Source of the DNA: Ruminococcus sp. UBA946
Lineage (GTDB): Bacteria; Bacillota; Clostridia; Oscillospirales; Ruminococcaceae
DNA length: 11,548 nt
Assembly (NCBI GenBank): GCA_002293295.1
Contig: DBCY01000052.1
Location: forward strand, 3,161-14,708
Reading direction: 5' to 3'
A model generated the notes under the pieces. The model made no database searches. It was not told the DNA's origin and was given only the letters and a program-made list of their open reading frames with translations. Of the stretch, positions 1 to 5,234 are shown piece by piece; the stretch's first letter is position 1, and every line of letters starts with the position of its first letter. Made by a program: the position numbers and the translations under genes.

Positions 1-315
1 CATGAAATGAAGCTGATTGTGGATATGATTTATCAGGGCGGTTTCAGCAGGATGAGGTATTCGGTGTCCGATACCGCCGAATACGGGGATTATCAGGTAG
101 GAAAGAGAATTATTACAGAAGAGACCAAGAAAGAAATGAAAAAAGTCCTTACGGAAATACAGGACGGCACCTTTGCGCGCAACTGGCTCCTTGAAAACCA
201 GTGCGGACGCCCAAGCTTCAACGCCTGCCGCAATTTGGCTAAGGAGCATCAGCTTGAAGCAGTCGGCGCAGAGCTGAGGAAGCTTTACAGCTGGAACAAG
301 GAGCTTAACGATTAA
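1..315 (+). CDS. ilvC: Ketol-acid reductoisomerase, C-terminal part (5' truncated by window edge)
   Basis: This is the last 104 codons of ketol-acid reductoisomerase. The enzyme converts acetolactate or acetohydroxybutyrate to the dihydroxy acid, using NADPH and Mg2+, in valine, leucine and isoleucine synthesis in the cytoplasm. The reading frame is open from base 1 and begins His-Glu-Met-Lys-Leu-Ile-Val-Asp, the family's helical domain signature containing one of the metal-binding glutamates. It continues through SVSDTAEYGD (substrate-binding serine region) and ends with the usual C-terminal pattern LENQCGRPSF ... VGAELRKLY. The in-frame ATG at position 7 is internal, not the start. The full protein is usually about 330 residues, so roughly two thirds lies outside the window. 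The length and sequence look like a class I (short) enzyme. A hairpin terminator follows 21 bp after the stop. Confidence 0.97.
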   Translation, partial: HEMKLIVDMIYQGGFSRMRYSVSDTAEYGDYQVGKRIITEETKKEMKKVLTEIQDGTFARNWLLENQCGRPSFNACRNLAKEHQLEAVGAELRKLYSWNKELND

Positions 316-336
316 TATATAATTATAAAATAATAC

Positions 337-382
337 AAAGGGGATTTAACTGAGTTGTATTCAGGAATATCCCCTTTACTTT
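337..382 (+). terminator. Rho-independent-like terminator after ilvC
   Basis: A perfect 9-bp stem, AAAGGGGAT (337-345) with ATCCCCTTT (369-377), encloses a 23-nt loop and is followed by ACTTTT. It sits just after the ilvC stop and before the next promoter. The loop is long, so strength is uncertain, but placement and the T-rich tail fit a terminator. Confidence 0.65.
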
Positions 383-401
383 TAAATTATTTAAGATTTA
401 A

Positions 402-430
402 TTGTAATTTCATTAAGGCTGTGTTATAAT
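402..430 (+). promoter_or_regulatory. Sigma-A promoter with extended -10
   Basis: TTGTAA (402-407), a 17-bp spacer and a perfect TATAAT (425-430) preceded by TGT (422-424), giving an extended -10. Transcription would begin near 437. It would drive the decayed DUF4160 start, the DUF2442 gene and possibly the zinc-ribbon gene. It lies directly after the ilvC terminator, which supports an independent unit. Confidence 0.75.
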
Positions 431-482
431 ACAGAATAAGAAGATATATGAAATTCATATAGAATAGCAGGGAGTTATTATA

Positions 483-539
483 ATGCCACTAATATCACAA
501 TTTTGAGAAAGGGGAAATTATAAAAAATTGAAGGTTTAA
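483..539 (+). pseudogene. Probable remnant of a DUF4160 gene upstream of DUF2442
   Basis: An ATG at 483 has a good ribosome binding site (GGAG, 471-474, 8 nt away) and encodes MPLISQF before a TGA at 504-506. In the same frame the reading continues ERGNYKKLKV to TAA at 537-539, 9 bp before the DUF2442 start. Known family fact: many DUF4160 proteins begin with a MPxISxF-like motif, and DUF4160 genes commonly sit directly upstream of DUF2442 genes. Inference: the middle of a DUF4160 gene has been deleted, leaving the promoter, RBS, first seven codons and perhaps the last ten. Only the N-terminal match is convincing; the tail match is weak, and a chance seven-codon ORF is the alternative. Confidence 0.45.
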
Positions 540-548
540 GGTGATTTT

Positions 549-791
549 ATGCTCCGTCCGAAAGCTGTTAATGTAATTGTTCAGCCTGATTATTGCCTGA
601 TGGTAACTTTTAGTAATAATGAGAAGAGAATTTTTGATGTAAAGCCATATCTTGATTTCAAGCCGTTTAATGAATTAAAAAATCCAGTTATTTTTAACAC
701 TGTCAAACCTGCCGGTTTAAGTGTGGAATGGATACACGGTCAGGATATATGTCCCGATGAGCTTTATTATAACAGTTCACCGGTTTGTTAA
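549..791 (+). CDS. DUF2442 domain-containing protein
   Basis: An 80-residue protein that spans the whole DUF2442 domain. Diagnostic segments are an N-terminal PKAVNVIVQPDYCLMVTF, then KRIFDVKPYLDFKPFNELKN, and the C-terminal WIHGQDICPDELYYNSSPV. The start at 549 is preceded by AAGGTG at 538-543 with suitable spacing. The molecular role of the family is not established; it is often found next to DUF4160 genes in pairs that resemble small toxin-antitoxin-like or mobile accessory modules. Here the expected partner appears reduced to a remnant (483-539), so this would be an orphan member. It is transcribed from the promoter at 402-430. Identification of the family is firm; function is unknown. 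Confidence 0.9.
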   Translation: MLRPKAVNVIVQPDYCLMVTFSNNEKRIFDVKPYLDFKPFNELKNPVIFNTVKPAGLSVEWIHGQDICPDELYYNSSPVC

Positions 792-862
792 TCGTTGAAA
801 TAAACGTTATTTTTCACACTTACCGCATTGGAGCGGATAAAAATTTAAAGGAGGAAAATCAA

Positions 863-1126
863 ATGGAAAAAGTATTGATTTGTCAGAGCTGCAGTATGCC
901 GATAGAAAAGGATGATATTATCGGGACAAATGCCGACGGAAGTAAAAACAGCGACTATTGCGTGTATTGTTTTAAGGACGGGGCGTTTACCGATAATATT
1001 TCTTCTCTGGAGGAATATATTGATTACAGTCTGCAGTTTGCGGAACAGGCAGGCATGACAAAGGAAGAAATGAAGGAACACTGCGAAAAAGTTCTGCCGA
1101 CTTTGAAGCGCTGGAAACAAACCTGA
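863..1126 (+). CDS. Small zinc-ribbon domain protein
   Basis: An 87-residue protein with a putative zinc ribbon of the kind annotated 'putative zinc ribbon domain'. It has Cys7-x2-Cys10 in CQSCSMP, then GTNADGSKNSDYC and Cys33-x2-Cys36 in CVYCFKDG, followed by an amphipathic helical tail with TKEEMKEHCEKVLPTLKRW. The frame stays open upstream to 785, but the ATG at 863 is chosen because AAAGGAGG (848-855) lies 7 nt before it and because homologous proteins begin close to the first CxxC. Role unknown; small cytosolic proteins of this family are common and single-domain. It lies 71 bp after the DUF2442 gene, with a small hairpin between them, so it could be cotranscribed or have a weak promoter of its own. 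Confidence 0.9.
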   Translation: MEKVLICQSCSMPIEKDDIIGTNADGSKNSDYCVYCFKDGAFTDNISSLEEYIDYSLQFAEQAGMTKEEMKEHCEKVLPTLKRWKQT

Positions 1127-1147
1127 AAAATATGATAATCACATATG

Positions 1148-1190
1148 TAAATAATAACCGTCGGCTATTGGAGCGGACGGTTATTATTTA
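1148..1190. terminator. Bidirectional terminator between convergent genes
   Basis: A perfect 15-bp stem pairs 1148-1162 with 1176-1190 around a 13-nt loop. The outer part of the stem is A/T only (TAAATAATAA / TTATTATTTA), so each arm supplies a T-rich run at its 3' end in both directions. The hairpin lies between the zinc-ribbon gene (+) and the acetyltransferase (-). Its right arm overlaps the stop codon of the acetyltransferase (1188-1190). Confidence 0.75.
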
Positions 1191-1748
1191 TCCCCTGAAT
1201 TCGCTTTTAAGTACGGAGTAGAATGCCATATCGACAATTTCGCCGGTGTTGCTGGTTTTATATTTTCTCAGAACTCCCTCATGCTTAAGACCGCATTTGA
1301 GCATAACCTTCCCCGAAGCCGGGTTTTCCGTCTGGTGACAAGCCCTTACTGTACTAAAACCGATTTCTTCAAAAAGGTATTTGATAACAGCTCCCAAGGC
1401 TTCGGTCATAAAGCCTTTATTCCACCATTCCCTGCCTATGCAGTACCCTATTTCGGCGCTTTCCGTTTCTTCGCTTATACCGACGACGCTTATGCTGCCG
1501 ATAAGGGTTCTGCTGTCCTTAACGGTAATCCCCCAGTTATAATTATCTGTATTTGCATAATCCAAAACCCATTTGTCAATAATAATTTCTGTTTTGGCGA
1601 TATTCCCGTGGGGAAGCCAGGTCAGGTATTTTGATACCATACTGTCATTAGTCCAGTTTTCAAAGGCGGCTTTCGCGTCGCCGCATGTAAACCTGCGCAG
1701 AATAAGCCTTTCGGTTTCAAGCGGCTGAGTGCCTTTATGTATAAGCAT
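1188..1748 (-). CDS. GNAT family N-acetyltransferase (RimJ/RimL type)
   Basis: A 186-residue acetyl-CoA-dependent acetyltransferase. The N-terminus LETERLILRRF is the usual opening of RimJ/RimL-like GNAT enzymes. The acetyl-CoA pyrophosphate loop is seen at residues 105-117 (GREWWNKGFMTEA), preceded by the beta strand AEIGYCI. The later NPASGKVMLKCGL segment (about 142-154) matches the family's motif B region. The substrate could be a ribosomal or other protein N-terminus or a small amine; sequence alone does not say. Another in-frame ATG at 1760 would add four residues. The 1748 start is preferred because AGATGG lies 8 nt upstream and homologues begin with the M-x-x-H-K-G-T pattern. It lies 133 bp (to the upstream ATG) downstream of the methyltransferase on the same strand, with no clear promoter seen in the gap. 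Confidence 0.92.
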   Translation of the reverse strand: MLIHKGTQPLETERLILRRFTCGDAKAAFENWTNDSMVSKYLTWLPHGNIAKTEIIIDKWVLDYANTDNYNWGITVKDSRTLIGSISVVGISEETESAEIGYCIGREWWNKGFMTEALGAVIKYLFEEIGFSTVRACHQTENPASGKVMLKCGLKHEGVLRKYKTSNTGEIVDMAFYSVLKSEFRG

Positions 1749-1893
1749 AAGTATTACCATCTCTCATATAAAGTTTATTTGTTTAAAGCAGGAGTCCATC
1801 CAAAGTTTTGGAATTCATCAGCTACAAGCCGGAGCATATGCCGTTTACACTGTTGCTATTTACAACCGGAGACTTTACTTATATTCAATGAAC

Positions 1894-2658
1894 TCAAGGT
1901 TTTCTTGCCAGATACATGGTGATTTTATCATACAGCGTGATTTTGTCTCCGGCATTAAGAATGACTTCTCTGATACCATTATAAAACTTTGTCCGGAATG
2001 GTTCTTTCAGCGTTATATGGTCAGAATGAGTGGCTATAAGAGATATATAATCTTCTGCATTATATTCCCGCGTTTTTTTATAATAACGGCATTCGGGGCT
2101 GATGAAACCGTATTTGTCCCTTGCATCATAATCCAAATTGCATTTATACTCAACTTCGGGACGGAAATACTGAGCATACACTTGTTGTATATCAGAATAC
2201 AGAGGTTCATCTGTATACCCTCCGCCGTGCTGAATATCAGGTTTCATCATAAACATCGCAAAGGTTCCGCCGCTTTTCAATATGTCAAACGCTTTCGGAT
2301 ATCCTATATTTTCGGGAATCCATTGAAAAGCAGCCGCCGAATACACCAAATCGAAATGGTTTTCTGCAAACCCGTACTTTTCAAAATCAGAATTTATAAT
2401 GTGAAAATTCGGGAATGACCCGTACTTATTTACCATAAAATCAGCGAAAATTTTACTTAGCTCAATTGCATAATATGAACACTTTGTTTTCAAAACAGGT
2501 TCTGTGGCCTGGCCTGTTCCGGGACCTACTTCAAGAACCGTTTTATTTTCATCAAGATTTGCATATTCAATCAAGTCTGTAAAAAGTTCATCACAGTACC
2601 GCGGACGCCATTCATCGAACTGCTCCGCAACCGTTTCAAATATCGTTCTGAAATCCAT
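1894..2658 (-). CDS. Class I SAM-dependent methyltransferase
   Basis: A 254-residue soluble methyltransferase with a Rossmann-type fold. Motif I is VLEVGPGTGQ (residues 41-50), the ribose-binding acidic residue is Glu66 in YYAIELS, the adenine-side motif is NSDFEKYGF around Asp91, and motif IV is FDLVYSAAAFQWI (102-114). This matches the Methyltransf_11 / UbiE-like group. The C-terminal 130 residues, including a Tyr-rich stretch, form a lid found in Clostridia homologues and ending MYLARKP. The methyl acceptor cannot be told from sequence. The start is supported by AAGGGGG about 4 nt upstream of the ATG. An 18-bp near-palindrome lies 40 bp upstream and may be an operator. Confidence 0.92.
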   Translation of the reverse strand: MDFRTIFETVAEQFDEWRPRYCDELFTDLIEYANLDENKTVLEVGPGTGQATEPVLKTKCSYYAIELSKIFADFMVNKYGSFPNFHIINSDFEKYGFAENHFDLVYSAAAFQWIPENIGYPKAFDILKSGGTFAMFMMKPDIQHGGGYTDEPLYSDIQQVYAQYFRPEVEYKCNLDYDARDKYGFISPECRYYKKTREYNAEDYISLIATHSDHITLKEPFRTKFYNGIREVILNAGDKITLYDKITMYLARKP

Positions 2659-2697
2659 TTTTCCCCCTTAGTATGCAGACAAAAATATTCATTGCGA

Positions 2698-2715
2698 AAC
2701 GCTGTGGACAGTGTT
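2698..2715. promoter_or_regulatory. Near-perfect 18-bp dyad upstream of the methyltransferase gene
   Basis: On the minus strand it reads AACACTGTCCACAGCGTT; seven of eight half-site positions are complementary around a 2-bp centre. The 2-bp centre makes an RNA hairpin unlikely, so a DNA operator is the better reading. It is 40 bp upstream of the methyltransferase ATG. No strong sigma-A promoter was recognised nearby, and no regulator gene is adjacent, so the function is inferred only. Confidence 0.35.
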
Positions 2716-2748
2716 CCCTACAATAGCACACATAAATTTTAAATAAAT

Positions 2749-2775
2749 AAAAAACATACCGCCGCAGGCGGTATG
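2749..2775 (-). terminator. Rho-independent terminator of the M20-PHP operon
   Basis: On the minus strand a perfect 9-bp GC-rich stem, CATACCGCC / GGCGGTATG (2775-2767 with 2763-2755), closes a TGC triloop and is followed at once by six T residues and a further T-rich run. It begins 10 bp after the PHP gene stop codon. This is the clearest intrinsic terminator in the window. Confidence 0.92.
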
Positions 2776-2781
2776 CCGCCA

Positions 2782-2795
2782 TTGTTAATTGTTAA
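2782..2795 (-). repeat. Heptamer repeat (TTAACAA)x2 at the PHP gene 3' end
   Basis: Two tandem copies of TTAACAA on the minus strand, followed by TGGCGG. The repeat supplies the last two sense codons (Asn-Asn) and the TAA stop of the PHP gene, then runs into its terminator. The same heptamer, followed by TGGTGG, occurs in four copies at 11428-11455, also directly at a gene's stop codon. Confidence 0.7.
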
Positions 2796-3465
2796 TTATA
2801 ACTACATCCCTGTTTTTTACGGCGGAAATATAATCATGGACTGTCTCAAGCCTGTAAGGGACTTCAACCCCCGAACGCTGTGTATCGAAAGCAAAATGGG
2901 CGTCCGAACCCGCCGTAACGGCAAGACCGTAGCTTTCGGCATACCATTTTGCCCGCTCGTCAAAAAGAGTATTGCTGTTGCCCGAATTAAAAATTTCGAC
3001 AGCCCCGGTATAATCAGGGATTAACTCAATTTTATTTATATAGCTTCTCTGACGGAACGGGTGCGCATGAACGGTAAAACCGCCTTCCTTTTTTATATAT
3101 TCCAGATATTCGGGGTAACCCATGCTCATAATAATCCCGTTTTCAAGAAGCCACTCCTTATCAAGGCCGTAAGTCAGGAATTCGGCGGTTTCACAGTTGA
3201 ATTCCCAGCCGAAAAAAACCTGAAGCCCGATTTCATCCCCGCGTTTTTTCGCGTCCTCATATCCGCTGCAGAAAAGCCCGACGCTTTCTTTCCATGAAAG
3301 CTTGTAATAAGGAATGGATGTATTCCCGTTGAAAAAATGGTCGGTGACAATAATCCCCGTATACCCGGCTTCTTTATAGGCGTCAGCCATTTCAGCTCCG
3401 GATGAAACCCCGCACGCGCTTGCCTGCGAAGTGTGCAGATGCGTTTCGTATTTATAAACCGGCAT
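2785..3465 (-). CDS. PHP domain metal-dependent phosphoesterase
   Basis: A 226-residue PHP (polymerase and histidinol phosphatase) family hydrolase. All of the expected metal ligands are visible in order: His9 and His11 (HLHT), Asp42-His43 (TDHF), Glu88 (GWEF), His133 and His135 (HAHP), and Asp188/His190 (GSDAH). Single-domain PHP proteins of this size hydrolyse phosphoesters such as nucleotides or histidinol phosphate; the substrate here is not evident. The start ATG is 2 bp after the M20 peptidase stop, with AAGGAG inside the end of that gene, so the two are translationally coupled. The final residues VVIINN come partly from a heptamer repeat, so the natural C-terminus may have been altered. 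A strong terminator follows. Confidence 0.93.
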   Translation of the reverse strand: MPVYKYETHLHTSQASACGVSSGAEMADAYKEAGYTGIIVTDHFFNGNTSIPYYKLSWKESVGLFCSGYEDAKKRGDEIGLQVFFGWEFNCETAEFLTYGLDKEWLLENGIIMSMGYPEYLEYIKKEGGFTVHAHPFRQRSYINKIELIPDYTGAVEIFNSGNSNTLFDERAKWYAESYGLAVTAGSDAHFAFDTQRSGVEVPYRLETVHDYISAVKNRDVVIINN

Positions 3466-3467
3466 CG

Positions 3468-4871
3468 TTAATCCTGCTCCTTCCCGCAGATACGTATTAT
3501 AGTATTTGCGAATATTTTTGCGTTCAGCAGCAGATTTTCAACGCTTATGGATTCATCCGGACCGTGAGCGTTATTCTCATAGCCCGGAAATTCCGCTCCG
3601 AACGCTACCCCGTTCTCAGTATTATGGACATAGGAGCTTCCTCCCGTCGAAATACAATAACCTGATTTGCCAGTAAAATCCTCGTAAACGGAAAGAAGCG
3701 TCCTTATGAATTCGCTGCTTTCGGGGACATGGTGAGGCTCGCTTGAATAATGAACCGAAAGCCGGAGATTATTATCTCCGCACAAAAGATAAAGAGTGTT
3801 TATTATTTCCTCGGAGGTTCTGCATACGGGGAAACGCACATCCGATTTTGCTTCAATGCGGAACCCGTCAAATTCAATCATACTTAGTACAGCCGTAAGT
3901 CCGCCTGAAATATCGTCGGCGCAGCTTATATCAAGGGAATATCCGTCCGTTTCGCCGAATGGATATAACCGGGACAGGGCTTTGATTTCAGCATAGCCGC
4001 CGGAAAGAGACGAAAGGAGCTTCAGCATTGCGGTTACGGCGTTGCTTCCGTTTTCGGGCAGGGAGGCATGAGCGCCCCTTCCTTTTATAATAATCCGCTG
4101 TAAATTATAACTGGGGTGAACCTCAGCTGAAATATCAGAACCGAGCTTTGCGGCGCAGTTCATTATTTCTTCGGGTGAAACCCCGCTTACAAGCGCGCCG
4201 CAAAAATCGGGAACCGCATTTACAGCGTTTCCGCCCTCGATTTTATGTATAATCATACCGCTTGAAGGAACGCTGACGTTTCCGTCAATTCCGAGCCTCA
4301 GCACGCCTTTTTCAGTATTTATTACCGGATAGGAGCAGTCGGGCGTAAACAGCATGGGCGGAAGCTCTTCCTTTGAGCGGTAATAGGCAAGGTCGCAGGA
4401 ACCGTTCTCCTCATTTGTTCCGAATATAAGGCGGACGTTTTCCGAAAGCCTGATATTAAGCGCCTGAATTGCCTTTAGGGCATATAATGCGGCAATTGCG
4501 GGTCCTTTGTTGTCGATGGTTCCCCTGCCGTAAAGCCTGCCGGCATCCTCCGTAATGTCAAAGGGAGGATAAGTCCAGCCGCTGCCCGCTGGAACAATAT
4601 CAAGGTGGCAAAGAATGCCCAGAGCGGGTTCGGCTCCCCAGTCAAGGTCGACTGTCCCCACATAATTATCAAAATTGCGGATGAAAAGCCCCGCGTTCCT
4701 GCAGATGTTCAAAGCAGCCGACAGGACTTTAGCCGGTTCCTCGCCGAAAGGCATACCGAGTTTTGTTTCGCCTATAACGGAGGGGATTTTTACAAGTGTG
4801 CGCAAATCCTCAGTCATTTTATCCCTTTGACTGTCAATATAACGGCTGACAGCGTTTTTAATATCATTCAT
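3468..4871 (-). CDS. M20 family dipeptidase (PepV/Sapep-like)
   Basis: A 467-residue zinc metallopeptidase. Metal and catalytic residues are in family order: His89 and Asp91 in CHLDIVPAGSGW, Asp120 in GRGTIDNKGP, the Glu154-Glu155 pair in GTNEENGS, Asp178 in TPDCSYPV, and His436 in NNAHGPDE. The segment between about 195 and 400 is the lid/dimerisation domain, with GRGAHASLPENGSNA. The WTYPPFDI segment and the length of about 470 point to the PepV/Sapep group, cytoplasmic enzymes that split dipeptides; beta-Ala-His type dipeptidase is another label used for this group. There is no signal peptide. The start has AAAGGATGG upstream. It is the first gene of a two-gene operon with the PHP phosphoesterase, transcribed from a consensus promoter at 4907-4935. 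Confidence 0.94.
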   Translation of the reverse strand: MNDIKNAVSRYIDSQRDKMTEDLRTLVKIPSVIGETKLGMPFGEEPAKVLSAALNICRNAGLFIRNFDNYVGTVDLDWGAEPALGILCHLDIVPAGSGWTYPPFDITEDAGRLYGRGTIDNKGPAIAALYALKAIQALNIRLSENVRLIFGTNEENGSCDLAYYRSKEELPPMLFTPDCSYPVINTEKGVLRLGIDGNVSVPSSGMIIHKIEGGNAVNAVPDFCGALVSGVSPEEIMNCAAKLGSDISAEVHPSYNLQRIIIKGRGAHASLPENGSNAVTAMLKLLSSLSGGYAEIKALSRLYPFGETDGYSLDISCADDISGGLTAVLSMIEFDGFRIEAKSDVRFPVCRTSEEIINTLYLLCGDNNLRLSVHYSSEPHHVPESSEFIRTLLSVYEDFTGKSGYCISTGGSSYVHNTENGVAFGAEFPGYENNAHGPDESISVENLLLNAKIFANTIIRICGKEQD

Positions 4872-4906
4872 AATAACGACCCATCCTTTGAAATACTGTA
4901 ATAAAA

Positions 4907-4935
4907 ATTATATCACGGCTGCTATTATTTGTCAA
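4907..4935 (-). promoter_or_regulatory. Consensus sigma-A promoter for the M20-PHP operon
   Basis: On the minus strand: TTGACA (4935-4930), a spacer of exactly 17 bp and TATAAT (4912-4907), with TGA just before the -10 giving an extended -10. Both hexamers match the consensus fully. Transcription would begin near 4900, leaving a leader of about 30 nt before the M20 start at 4871. Confidence 0.9.
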
Positions 4936-4948
4936 TGTTATAGCAGCC
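4917..4948. promoter_or_regulatory. Perfect inverted repeat centred on the -35 box (candidate operator)
   Basis: GGCTGCTAT (4917-4925) and ATAGCAGCC (4940-4948) are perfectly complementary 9-bp arms separated by 14 bp. The -35 hexamer of the M20 promoter occupies 4930-4935, exactly at the centre of symmetry. Neither the M20 transcript (start near 4900, leftward) nor the mannosidase transcript (start near 5110, rightward) should contain it, so it is more likely a protein binding site than an RNA hairpin. A dimeric repressor bound here would block the promoter. Confidence 0.55.
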
Positions 4949-5074
4949 TAAACACAGGGCATTTCAATCTTGTTCATATATTATTTACTCGTTGGATTAC
5001 CGTGCAATTAAAAATCCTAAAAAAGTTCTAAACAAACACGCACTAAGCAAAAATAATTTAGGGCTGTATATTTA
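4949..5074. other. A/T-rich spacer in the divergent M20 / mannosidase intergenic region
   Basis: The 363-bp divergent gap (4872-5234) holds the M20 promoter and its inverted repeat at the left and the mannosidase promoter at the right. The stretch between them is A/T-rich, with runs such as AAAAATCC and CTAAAAAAG. I see no gene, RNA element or convincing palindrome in it. It may supply A-tract/UP-like sequence for the promoter at 5075. Confidence 0.5.
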
Positions 5075-5103
5075 TTGACTTATCATAGTAAATAGTATAT
5101 AAT
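5075..5103 (+). promoter_or_regulatory. Sigma-A promoter for the beta-mannosidase gene
   Basis: TTGACT (5075-5080), a 17-bp spacer and a perfect TATAAT (5098-5103). The expected transcription start is about 5110, giving a leader of roughly 125 nt. A 12-bp near-palindrome, TGGTTATAATCA (5134-5145), lies just downstream in the leader and could be a regulator site. The mannosidase RBS, AAAGGAAAGG, is at 5217-5226. Confidence 0.8.
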
Positions 5104-5234
5104 TATTCTCATACGGATGTTTTGTATCAAAAATGGTTATAATCAGAACTGCCGGCATTATGTCAGAAATTATTTAGATTTACAATGGATTTCGTCCCTG
5201 CGGATAATACATACCGAAAGGAAAGGTAATAATT

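Noticed and set aside
785..862. Upstream extension of the zinc-ribbon gene to an ATG at 785.
   Set aside because: There is a strong AAAGGAGG before the 863 ATG, and the extra 26 residues overlap the end of the DUF2442 gene and do not resemble the family.
1729..2418. A 229-codon open frame on the plus strand.
   Set aside because: It lies mostly antisense to the methyltransferase, whose motifs are unmistakable. Its translation is Ile/Phe/Cys-rich with no domain and no ribosome binding site.
4917..4948. Reading the GGCTGCTAT/ATAGCAGCC repeat as a transcription terminator.
   Set aside because: No gene is transcribed through it from either side, neither arm is followed by a T-tract, and it sits on a promoter.
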